Shown piece by piece: positions 17,871 to 25,707 of a stretch of 64,000 nt of DNA; positions within the stretch are counted from its first letter, which is position 1, and each line of letters begins with the position of its first letter. The position numbers and the translations under genes are program-made. The notes below the pieces were generated by a model that saw nothing but the letters and a program-made list of their open reading frames with translations, had not been told where the DNA came from and did not search any database. This stretch comes from Dechloromonas sp. Dech2017 (GTDB lineage: Bacteria; Pseudomonadota; Gammaproteobacteria; Burkholderiales; Rhodocyclaceae), in assembly GCA_009469585.1 (NCBI GenBank), contig SSXW01000009.1, positions 51,630-115,629 on the forward strand. Reading direction: 5' to 3'.

Positions 17871-18664
17871 GCCTGAGCCGCGAGCAAATGCTGGTCGAAA
17901 TGGGCATTTCGCCGATCTGGGTGTTGCGCGACCGGGAACCAGCGGCATCCGAAGACCCCCTGCAGGCAGGCCCGGAGACACCCGCGGAGACGCCGGTTGC
18001 TTTGTCCGAAGCCGGCCCTCGAACGGAATCGCCGGCGATTGCGGCGCCCTTGCCGGACGGTGCGGCGACGCAGGGCTTGCCATCCATTGCGGCGCTCGAC
18101 TGGCCCGAACTGGCCCGGGCGGTAGCCGGGTGCCGGGCCTGCCCGCTCGGCGAACAGCGCCAGCAGGCGGTCTTCGGCGTCGGCGATACGCGGCCGGACT
18201 GGCTGTTCATCGGCGAAGGCCCGGGGGCCGAGGAGGATGCCCGGGGCGAACCTTTCGTCGGCCAGGCCGGCAAGCTGCTCGACAACATGCTGGCGGCGCT
18301 CGACATCGCCCGCGGCCGGGGCGTCTATATCGCCAACGCCGTCAAATGCCGGCCGCCCGGCAACCGGACGCCGGAGGCGGCCGAGATGGCTGCCTGCCGG
18401 CCCTACCTGGAGCGCCAGATCGCCCTGCTCAAGCCGAAGATCATCGTATTGCTCGGCAAGGCGGCGGTGCATGCCGTGCTGCACGACGACAAGGCGCTGG
18501 GCAGCCTGCGCGGCAAGCGCTTCGAGCATGCGGGCATCCCGGTGGTGGTGACCTATCACCCGGCCTATCTGCTGCGCAACCTGCCGGACAAGGCCAAGGC
18601 CTGGGAAGACCTGCTCTTCGCCCGCCGGCTGCTCAAGGAGCGAGCGACGCCCGAACTGCCCTAG
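17867..18664 (+). CDS. Family 4 uracil-DNA glycosylase
   Basis: Excises uracil from DNA. 265 residues: an N-terminal segment of about 75 variable, Pro/Ala-rich residues, then the family-4 catalytic core. The iron-sulfur Cys pair CRACPLG is near residue 85 and a further Cys lies in ANAVKCRPPGNRTP. The active-site motif is GEGPGAEEDARGEPFVGQAGKLLD, and the second motif YHPAYLLRN is near the end. The long N-terminus resembles that of proteobacterial 'uracil-DNA glycosylase, family 4' proteins often found after rimI. It is third in the tsaB-rimI operon and converges with lplT. Confidence 0.93.
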   Translation: MSLSREQMLVEMGISPIWVLRDREPAASEDPLQAGPETPAETPVALSEAGPRTESPAIAAPLPDGAATQGLPSIAALDWPELARAVAGCRACPLGEQRQQAVFGVGDTRPDWLFIGEGPGAEEDARGEPFVGQAGKLLDNMLAALDIARGRGVYIANAVKCRPPGNRTPEAAEMAACRPYLERQIALLKPKIIVLLGKAAVHAVLHDDKALGSLRGKRFEHAGIPVVVTYHPAYLLRNLPDKAKAWEDLLFARRLLKERATPELP

Positions 18665-18668
18665 GCGC

Positions 18669-19934
18669 TCAGTGGTGGTTGGAGTCGTCGAGGTGCTGGA
18701 CGTCGTCCTGCACCTGCTGGTTGGCCAGGTGACGCTGGCGGATCAGGTACATCAGGCCGCTGACGAAGAGGCCGAAGAGGGTGACCACCCAGTAGATCGA
18801 CAGGTCGATCTTGATCATCAGGTAGTACAGCCCGGTCATGACCAGGATGGAGATGTTTTCGTTGAAATTCTGCACGGCGATCGAGTGGCCGGCGCCCATC
18901 AGGATGTGGCCGCGGTGCTGGAGCAGGGCGTTCATCGGCACCACGAAGAAGCCGGACAGGCCGCCGATCAGGATGAGCAGCGGCACGGCCAGCCACATGT
19001 CGCTGACGAAATTCATGATGAGGACGATCAGGCCCATGGCGATGCCGAGTGGGATGACGCGGACCGATTTCCTCAGGGTGATGAACTTGGCGGCGATGAT
19101 CGCCCCGGCCGCCACCCCGATGGCGACGACGCCCTGGAGCATCGAGGATTTCGACAGGCCGAGACCGAGCGCGACCTCGGCCCACTTGATGACGATGAAC
19201 TGCAGCGTGGCACCGGCCCCCCAGAACAGCGTGGTGACGGCCAGCGAGATCTGACCGAGCTTGTCGCGCCAGAGCAGTTTCAGGCAGTGGTTGAACTCGT
19301 GGACCAGGTACCACGGGTTCTTCTTGAGCGGCTTGTGGTCGACGCCGGTGTCCGGCACGTAGAGGTTGAAGACGGCGGCCAGGAGGTAGAGCAGGGCGAC
19401 GATGCTGAGGGCCATTTCGCCGGTGGTGTCGATGCCGGTGTCGATCAGCGGGAAGTCGAAGGCGAGCAGGTGTTGGGCGATATCCGGGCGGATCAGGGTG
19501 CCGCCGATGACCACGCCGAGGATGATGGCGCCGACGGTGAGGCCTTCGATCCAGCCGTTGGCGACGACCAGCAGGCGGTGCGGCAGGTATTCGGTGAGGA
19601 TGCCGTACTTGGCCGGCGAGTAGGCGGCGGCACCGAGGCCGACGACAGCGTAGGCGAGCAGGGGATGGGAGCCAAAGAACATCATGCTGCAGCCGATGAT
19701 CTTGATGCCGTTGCTGATGAACATCACCCGCCACTTGGGCATGGAGTCGGCGAAGGCGCCGACGAAGGCGGCAAGCAGCACGTAGGAGACGGTGAAGAAG
19801 GTCTTGAGCAGCGGTTCGTATTCGGACGGCGCGTGCATGTCGCGCAGGGCGGCGATGGCGGCGATGAGCAGCGCGTTGTCGGCCAGCGCGGAAAAGAACT
19901 GCGCGGCCATGATGATGTAGAAGCCGAACGGCAC
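18669..19934 (-). CDS. lplT: Lysophospholipid transporter LplT
   Basis: A major-facilitator-family flippase that moves lysophospholipids across the inner membrane for re-acylation. 421 residues with about twelve hydrophobic segments; LplT-like patches are FYIIMAAQFFSALADNALLIAAIAAL at the start, AYSPAKYGILTEYLPHRLLVVANGWIEG near 105-130, and FFVVPMNALLQHRGH near 345. No acyltransferase (aas) domain is fused or adjacent. The gene ends four bases from the convergent glycosylase gene. Its upstream region of about 280 bases is shared with the divergent LysR gene. Confidence 0.9.
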   Translation of the reverse strand: MPFGFYIIMAAQFFSALADNALLIAAIAALRDMHAPSEYEPLLKTFFTVSYVLLAAFVGAFADSMPKWRVMFISNGIKIIGCSMMFFGSHPLLAYAVVGLGAAAYSPAKYGILTEYLPHRLLVVANGWIEGLTVGAIILGVVIGGTLIRPDIAQHLLAFDFPLIDTGIDTTGEMALSIVALLYLLAAVFNLYVPDTGVDHKPLKKNPWYLVHEFNHCLKLLWRDKLGQISLAVTTLFWGAGATLQFIVIKWAEVALGLGLSKSSMLQGVVAIGVAAGAIIAAKFITLRKSVRVIPLGIAMGLIVLIMNFVSDMWLAVPLLILIGGLSGFFVVPMNALLQHRGHILMGAGHSIAVQNFNENISILVMTGLYYLMIKIDLSIYWVVTLFGLFVSGLMYLIRQRHLANQQVQDDVQHLDDSNHH

Positions 19935-20216
19935 GGGAGATTTGTCTCTTATATGACTTTGGGCGAGGTTTATACCATGCTCAGGATTGGGCGCAAGGCT
20001 TGCGCGAATGTCGGGCTTGTGTATTGCTGATGGTGCCAGGTCGGAGGCCGCCAGTTTGTGTCGCCTCGATGAATTGCCGATTACAGCGCGGTTATGCCGC
20101 GGTCAACCGGAAATTTTGGCCAAAATCGCCTTCGGGCAGCGGCGGACGCTCCGAATGTGATTGAATATCGGCCGCACACCCACGCACATCCACGCCCACC
20201 CACTCGGAGAATCATC
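19935..20216. other. Divergent intergenic region lplT / LysR
   Basis: About 280 bases without a gene. It holds a copy of the dispersed 36-bp motif (20096-20130) and short CACGCACATCCACGCCCACC-type repeats just before the LysR start. No clear operator dyad was found. Confidence 0.5.
20096..20130 (+). repeat. Dispersed 36-bp motif, copy 3 (intergenic)
   Basis: Reads GCCGCGGTCAAC, CGG, AAATTTTGGCC, AAAATCGCC; intergenic, upstream of the LysR gene. Confidence 0.7.
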
Positions 20217-21119
20217 ATGGCTGACCGGCGACTGCAGGTCTTTCACGCCGTTGCCAAGCACCTCAGCTTCACGCGGGCGGCCGACGCGCTGTTCATGACG
20301 CAGCCGGCAGTCACCTTCCAGATCAAGCAGCTCGAGGAGCAATACGGCACGCGCCTGTTCGAGCGTCGGCACGGCAGCATTTCGCTGACCCCGGCCGGCG
20401 AGCTGGTGCTGTCCTTCGCCGAGCGCATCCTCGCCCTGTCGGATGAGCTGGAAACCCGCCTCGGCGAAATGACCGGCGAGATGCGCGGGCCGCTGCTGGT
20501 CGGGGCCAGCACGACCATCGCCGAGTTCATGCTGCCGCGCGTCCTCGGCGAATTCAACGCGCTCTATCCGCAGGTGCGGGCGCGGCTGATCGTCGCCAAT
20601 TCGGAGAGCATCGAGGGGCGGGTCGCCGAACACACGCTGGACATCGGGCTGATCGAGGCGCCGGCCAAGCTGGGCGGCCTGGCCAGCCAGATCTGCTGCG
20701 AGGACGAGCTGCGCGTCATCTGCGCCCCGGACTACCCGCTGGCCGAAGTCGGCCAGGTCAAGCCGGCCACCCTGGTCGACTACGAGTTCATTTCGCGCGA
20801 GCCGGGTTCTGGCACGCGGGAGATCACCGACGCCTACTTCCGCGCCCACGACATCGCGCCGCAAAGCCTCAAGATGCAGATGGAGCTGGGCAGCCCGGAG
20901 GCGTTGAAAGGCGTCGTATCGACCGGGCTGGGCTTCGCCATCGTGTCGCGGGTGGTGGTCGAGAAGGAGACCCAGCTTGGCGAACTGGTGGCCATTCCGC
21001 TCGATCCGCCGCTGACACGCAGCCTCTATCTGGTTTATCCCGAAGACCGCTTCCAGTCGCGGCTAACGGCGACCTTCATCGATTTCGCCAGGAGCAAGCT
21101 CAAGGAACTGGCCATATGA
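20217..21119 (+). CDS. LysR-family transcriptional regulator
   Basis: 300 residues. The winged-helix N-terminus (FHAVAKHLSFTRAADALFMTQPAVTFQIKQLEE...LFERRHGSISLTPAGE) is followed by a periplasmic-binding-protein-like effector domain (GPLLVGASTTIAEFMLPRVL, EHTLDIGLIEAP, FISREPGSGTRE, GLGFAIVSRVVVE). The subtype looks like the CysL/YeiE group with a TIAEF motif, but the effector and targets cannot be told. The ATG at 20217 follows CTCGGAG. Its stop overlaps the alr start, unusual for a LysR gene, whose targets are normally divergent; the divergent neighbour is lplT. Confidence 0.93.
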   Translation: MADRRLQVFHAVAKHLSFTRAADALFMTQPAVTFQIKQLEEQYGTRLFERRHGSISLTPAGELVLSFAERILALSDELETRLGEMTGEMRGPLLVGASTTIAEFMLPRVLGEFNALYPQVRARLIVANSESIEGRVAEHTLDIGLIEAPAKLGGLASQICCEDELRVICAPDYPLAEVGQVKPATLVDYEFISREPGSGTREITDAYFRAHDIAPQSLKMQMELGSPEALKGVVSTGLGFAIVSRVVVEKETQLGELVAIPLDPPLTRSLYLVYPEDRFQSRLTATFIDFARSKLKELAI

Positions 21120-22231
21120 AGACCTCGCGGCCCATCCGCGCCCGCATCGCGCCGGCGGCGATCCTGCACAACTACCGGCTGGCCAAGCGCTGCGCGCCGC
21201 AGGCGCGGGCCTGGGCGGTGATCAAGGCCGATGCCTACGGGCACGGCCAGTGGCGGGCGGTCGAAGCCCTGCGCGCTGAAGCCGACGGCTTCGCCGTGCT
21301 CGAATGCGAGAATGCCGTCGCCCTGCGCGAGGCCGGCGTCACCCAGCCCATTCTGTTGCTCGAAGGCGTCTTCGCTCCCCGCGACGTGCGCGCCGTGGTC
21401 GAGCAAGGCCTGAACTGTGTCGTCCATTGTTCGCAGCAACTGGAACTGCTGGTCCGCCACGTGCCGGCCGGGGCACCGCTGGCCATCTGCGTGAAGCTGA
21501 ATACCGGCATGAACCGCCTGGGCTTTTCGCCGGCCACCTTGCCCGGGGCGCTTGAGCTGCTGTCGCGCCAGCTGCCGCAGGCCGAGATCACGCTGATGAC
21601 GCATTTTGCCGATGCCGACGGCGAGGCGGGCGTGGACTGGCAAGTCGCGCGCTTTGCCGCCATGGCCGGCGACTGGCGGGGGCCGGTCAGCCTGGCCAAT
21701 TCGGCGGCCATCCTGCGCCACCCGTCTACGCACCGCGACTGGGTGCGCCCGGGCATCATGCTCTACGGGGCCAGTCCGTTTGCCGAGCAGAGCGCCGAAG
21801 CCCTTGGCCTTAAACCGGCCATGGCGCTGGAGAGCGCCATCATCGGCGTGCAGGATGTCGCCGCCGGCGAGCGCGTCGGCTACGGCGGCACCTTCACCGC
21901 CGAGCGGCCGATGCGCATCGGCGTCGTCGCCTGCGGCTACGCCGACGGCTACCCGCGCCACGCCCCGACCGGCACGCCGCTCGCCGTCCTCGGCCGGCGT
22001 ACGCGGACCATCGGCCGGGTGTCGATGGACATGCTGGCCTGCGACCTGAGCGACATTCCCGAGGCCGGCGTCGATGCGCCGGTCACCCTGTGGGGCGAGG
22101 GCATCGCCGGCACGGTGCCGGCCGACGAGGTGGCGGCGGCGGCCGGCACCATCGCCTACGAACTGTTCTGCGCGGTGGCGCCGCGCGTGCCGGTCGTCGT
22201 CGACCAGACCGCTGCGGTCGACCGGAAATAA
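21116..22231 (+). CDS. alr: Alanine racemase
   Basis: PLP enzyme that interconverts L- and D-alanine for peptidoglycan. 371 residues. The PLP lysine is in AVIKADAYGHG near residue 38; the catalytic Tyr is in GERVGYGGTF near 265; RVSMDMLACDL near 305 and the N-terminal RARIAPAAILHNYRLAKR are as expected. It overlaps the LysR gene by four bases and radA by one (TAATG). The last four codons (AVDRK) come from a copy of the dispersed 36-bp motif, which also supplies the radA start. Confidence 0.96.
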   Translation: MKTSRPIRARIAPAAILHNYRLAKRCAPQARAWAVIKADAYGHGQWRAVEALRAEADGFAVLECENAVALREAGVTQPILLLEGVFAPRDVRAVVEQGLNCVVHCSQQLELLVRHVPAGAPLAICVKLNTGMNRLGFSPATLPGALELLSRQLPQAEITLMTHFADADGEAGVDWQVARFAAMAGDWRGPVSLANSAAILRHPSTHRDWVRPGIMLYGASPFAEQSAEALGLKPAMALESAIIGVQDVAAGERVGYGGTFTAERPMRIGVVACGYADGYPRHAPTGTPLAVLGRRTRTIGRVSMDMLACDLSDIPEAGVDAPVTLWGEGIAGTVPADEVAAAAGTIAYELFCAVAPRVPVVVDQTAAVDRK

Positions 22232-22246
22232 TGGCCAAAATCAAAA
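22211..22246 (+). repeat. Dispersed 36-bp motif, copy 4 (alr stop / radA start)
   Basis: Reads GCTGCGGTCGAC, CGG, AAATAATGGCC, AAAATCAAAA. The alr stop (TAA) and radA start (ATG) lie inside it. Confidence 0.75.
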
Positions 22247-23592
22247 CCATCTACAGCTGCACCGAGTGCGGCGCCACCAGCCCGAAATGGCAGGGCCAGT
22301 GCCCGGGCTGCGACGGCTGGAACACGCTGGTCGAAAGCGTCGCCGAGAAAGCGCCGGCCAACAGCCGCTTCGCATCGCTGGCCCCGGCGGCCAAATTGCA
22401 GAACCTGTCGGAAATCGAGGCCCGCGAGGTCGAGCGCATCGCCACCGGCATCGGCGAATTCGACCGGGCGCTGGGCGGCGGCCTGGTCAACGGCGGCGTC
22501 GTGCTGATCGGCGGCGACCCCGGCATCGGCAAGAGCACGCTGCTGCTGCAGGCGCTGGCCCACCTGTCGGCCGGCCACAAGGTGCTTTACGTCAGCGGTG
22601 AGGAATCCGGGGAGCAGGTCGCCCTGCGCGCCCGCCGGCTCGGCCTGGAAACGCGCCGCCTGAAGCTGATGGCCGAGATCAACCTGGAGCGCATCCTGGC
22701 CACGCTGCAGGCCGAGCAGCCCGAGGTGGCGGTCATCGACTCGATCCAGACGCTGTGGTCCGACCAGCTGTCGAGCGCCCCCGGCTCGGTCGCCCAGGTC
22801 CGCGAGTGCGCCGCCCAGCTGACGCGGCTGGCCAAGTCGGCCGGGATCACCGTCATCCTGGTTGGCCACGTGACCAAGGAGGGAGCGCTGGCCGGGCCGC
22901 GCGTCCTCGAGCACATCGTCGACACCGTGCTCTATTTCGAGGGCGACACCCATTCCAGCTTCCGCCTGGTGCGCGCCTTCAAGAACCGCTTCGGGGCGGT
23001 CAACGAGCTGGGCGTCTTCGCCATGACGGAAAGCGGCCTGAAGGGGGTTAGCAACCCGTCGGCGCTCTTCCTGTCGCAGCACGGGCAGGAGGTCGCCGGT
23101 TCCTGCGTGATGGTGACGCAGGAGGGGACGCGGCCGCTGCTCGTCGAGATCCAGGCCCTGGTCGATACGGCGCACGGCAACCCGCGCCGCCTGACGGTCG
23201 GCCTCGAGGCGCAGCGCCTGGCCATGCTGCTGGCGGTATTGCATCGCCACGCCGGCATCGTCTGCTTCGACCAGGACGTCTTCGTCAATGCCGTCGGCGG
23301 GGTCAAGATCACCGAGCCTGCGGCCGATCTGGCAGTGTTGCTGTCGATTGCATCATCCTTGAAAAACAAGCCGTTGCCGGCGAAACTTATTGTATTCGGT
23401 GAAGTTGGCCTGGCCGGAGAGATCCGCCCGGCGCCACGCGGACAGGAGCGTTTGAAGGAAGCCGCCAAGCTCGGTTTCACCCGGGCCCTGATCCCCGAGG
23501 CGAACCGGCCGAAACAGCCGATTCCCGGCATCGAGGTGATCGCCGTCAAGCGCGTCGAGGAGGCGGTAGCGCGCATCCGCGAGATCGAATAA
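22231..23592 (+). CDS. radA: DNA repair protein RadA
   Basis: A hexameric, RecA-like branch-migration helicase. 453 residues. N-terminal zinc finger (CTECGATSPKWQGQCPGCDGW, residues 10-30), Walker A GGDPGIGKST near 95, Walker B VAVIDSIQT near 170, the RadA KNRFG motif in AFKNRFGAVNELGVF near 250, and a C-terminal Lon-protease-like domain (DVFVNAVGGVKITEPAADLAVLLS). The ATG overlaps the alr stop. Residues 1-6 (MAKIKT) are largely encoded by the dispersed motif, but MAKxKxxYxCxxCG is also the normal RadA start. Confidence 0.97.
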   Translation: MAKIKTIYSCTECGATSPKWQGQCPGCDGWNTLVESVAEKAPANSRFASLAPAAKLQNLSEIEAREVERIATGIGEFDRALGGGLVNGGVVLIGGDPGIGKSTLLLQALAHLSAGHKVLYVSGEESGEQVALRARRLGLETRRLKLMAEINLERILATLQAEQPEVAVIDSIQTLWSDQLSSAPGSVAQVRECAAQLTRLAKSAGITVILVGHVTKEGALAGPRVLEHIVDTVLYFEGDTHSSFRLVRAFKNRFGAVNELGVFAMTESGLKGVSNPSALFLSQHGQEVAGSCVMVTQEGTRPLLVEIQALVDTAHGNPRRLTVGLEAQRLAMLLAVLHRHAGIVCFDQDVFVNAVGGVKITEPAADLAVLLSIASSLKNKPLPAKLIVFGEVGLAGEIRPAPRGQERLKEAAKLGFTRALIPEANRPKQPIPGIEVIAVKRVEEAVARIREIE

Positions 23593-23619
23593 GCTGACGG
23601 GGTACTCCTTTCGGCCTAT

Positions 23620-25707
23620 ATGTTCAATCTTTCCCGCTACTTCTCGACGCTCAGCTTCATCCTCATCGTGCTGGCCGCCGGCGTGCTCGGGCCGCTTTAC
23701 CAGAAGATTTCCCTAGATCAGCTGCAAGACCTCGCCGAAAGCCGCAACCTGGCGATGGCCCAGGTTTTCCGCAATACCCTGCAGCCGCAACTGGCGGCAC
23801 TGATCAGCCAGACCGTCGGTCGTGACGAGGCGCCGCGCGAAACGACCGAGGCCATGCGCGGGCTGCGGGCCAGCGTTCATGATCTGCTGCACGATACGGC
23901 GGTGATCCGGCTGCGTATCTACAACCGGCTGGGCAACATCGTGTTTTCGACCGATGCCGGCGAGGTCGGGCAAAGCCGGCTGGACAGCGAGGGCTTTCGC
24001 ACGGCGATGCGTGGCGCCACCTTGAGCGACCTCAGCCATCGCGACAACTTCCAGGCCCTGCTCGGCAGTTCGGCCGAAGTTGCCGTGCTCGCCACCTTCA
24101 TCCCGATTCACGGCCTGGACAAGGCGGTCGAGGGCGCCTTCGAGATCGATCTCGATGTCTCGCCCTTCGTCACCCAGCTGCATCGCAGCCTGTGGTGGGT
24201 CACCGCCGGCATCGTCGCCGTCTTTGGCGCCCTCGACATGCTGCAGTATCTGGTGGTGCGCCGGGCCCAGGGCATACTCGAGGATCAGGAGGGCCGCATC
24301 AAGGCGGCGCGCGACACGCTGGAAATTCAGGTGGCGGCGCGCACCGACGAACTGCGGCGGACCAACAGCCAGCTCGAGGGCGAAATCGCCGACCGTCGCA
24401 AGGCGCAGAGCAAGCTCAACTATCTGGCCTACCACGACCCGTTGACCGGGCTGGCCAACCGCCGCTGCTTCATCGAGCGCCTGGAAAAAAGCCTGGACGA
24501 CGCGAAGCGGCGGGAGGAAAGGCTGGCCGTGCTGTTCATCGATCTCGACCAGTTCAAGCAGGTCAACGATTCGCTCGGCCACGGCGTCGGCGACGAATTG
24601 CTGGTCTCGGTTGCGGCGCGCCTGTCGGAGCACGTGCGCCTGATGGACATGCTGGCCCGCCTGGGCGGCGACGAATTCATCTGCCTGATGGAAGGCGTGC
24701 GCGGGCCGAACGAAGTCGAAGTGCTGGCCGGCGAGATCATCGCCGCCTTCGAGACGCCTTTCCGCCTTGGCGACCACGAGCTCTTCCTGTCCGCCTCGGT
24801 CGGTATCAGCCTCTTCCCGGACGACGGCGAGAGCGTGCTCGACCTGCTGCGCGACGCCGACACGGCGATGTATCGCGCCAAGCTGCTCGGCCGCGGCAAT
24901 TTCCATTTCTACACGCCGGAAATGACGCGCGACGCCCAGGCCCGCATCCGCATGGAAAACCTGTTGCGCCGCGCCCTCGACAACGGCGAGCTGGCCGTCC
25001 ACCTGCAACCCCAGATCGAGGCGAGCAGCGGCCGGCTGGTCGGCGCCGAGGCGCTGGTCCGCTGGCACAGCCCGGAGCTCGGCGAGGTGATGCCGATGAG
25101 CTTCATCCCGCTGGCCGAGGATTCCGGGCTGATCGTCGGCCTCGGCAACTGGGTGCTGCGCGAGACCTGCCGGCAGATCATGAGCTGGCAGGAGAGCGGC
25201 TTCGACCTGTCGCAGGTGTCGGTGAACCTGTCGGTCAAGCAGCTCGAACGCCCGGAATTCATCGACACGCTGACCGCCATCCTCGACGAAACCGGGCTGG
25301 CGCCGGAGCGCCTGAAGCTCGAGCTGACCGAGTCGGTGGTCATGGCCATGGACAATTCCTTCGCCCTGCTCGAAAGATTGCGCGAACTGGGCGTCGGCCT
25401 GGCCCTCGACGATTTCGGCACCGGCTATTCGTCGCTCAGCTACCTCAAGCTGCTGCCCGTCCAGCAGCTGAAAATCGACCGTTCCTTCGTCGAGGGCATA
25501 GGCTGCAACGCGGGCGACGAGGCCATCGTGCGGACGGTCATCGAGCTGGCCGGCCGCCTCGGTTTCGAGGTCGTCGCCGAAGGCGTCGAAACCACGCAGC
25601 AGGCGGAGTTTCTGGCCGGGCTGGGCTGCGAGCAGCTGCAGGGCTACCTGCACGGCCGGGCCGTCGCCCCGGCCGAGTTCCGCGCCCGCTGGCTGGTCGC
25701 CAAATGA
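23620..25707 (+). CDS. Membrane-anchored GGDEF-EAL protein
   Basis: 695 residues. An N-terminal membrane segment (ILIVLAAGVLGPLY) is followed by a sensor region of about 160 residues, a second membrane segment (WWVTAGIVAVFGALDMLQYLVV near 192-213), a coiled-coil linker, GGDEF (motif intact near residue 348, RLGGDEF, with RxxD upstream), and EAL (EALVRW near 478, with [38 protein letters not shown] and AEGVET). Both catalytic sets look complete, so it could make or degrade c-di-GMP. The sensor resembles extracytoplasmic (PAS/Cache-like) domains. It overlaps the FtsX-like permease by four bases. Confidence 0.93.
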   Translation: MFNLSRYFSTLSFILIVLAAGVLGPLYQKISLDQLQDLAESRNLAMAQVFRNTLQPQLAALISQTVGRDEAPRETTEAMRGLRASVHDLLHDTAVIRLRIYNRLGNIVFSTDAGEVGQSRLDSEGFRTAMRGATLSDLSHRDNFQALLGSSAEVAVLATFIPIHGLDKAVEGAFEIDLDVSPFVTQLHRSLWWVTAGIVAVFGALDMLQYLVVRRAQGILEDQEGRIKAARDTLEIQVAARTDELRRTNSQLEGEIADRRKAQSKLNYLAYHDPLTGLANRRCFIERLEKSLDDAKRREERLAVLFIDLDQFKQVNDSLGHGVGDELLVSVAARLSEHVRLMDMLARLGGDEFICLMEGVRGPNEVEVLAGEIIAAFETPFRLGDHELFLSASVGISLFPDDGESVLDLLRDADTAMYRAKLLGRGNFHFYTPEMTRDAQARIRMENLLRRALDNGELAVHLQPQIEASSGRLVGAEALVRWHSPELGEVMPMSFIPLAEDSGLIVGLGNWVLRETCRQIMSWQESGFDLSQVSVNLSVKQLERPEFIDTLTAILDETGLAPERLKLELTESVVMAMDNSFALLERLRELGVGLALDDFGTGYSSLSYLKLLPVQQLKIDRSFVEGIGCNAGDEAIVRTVIELAGRLGFEVVAEGVETTQQAEFLAGLGCEQLQGYLHGRAVAPAEFRARWLVAK

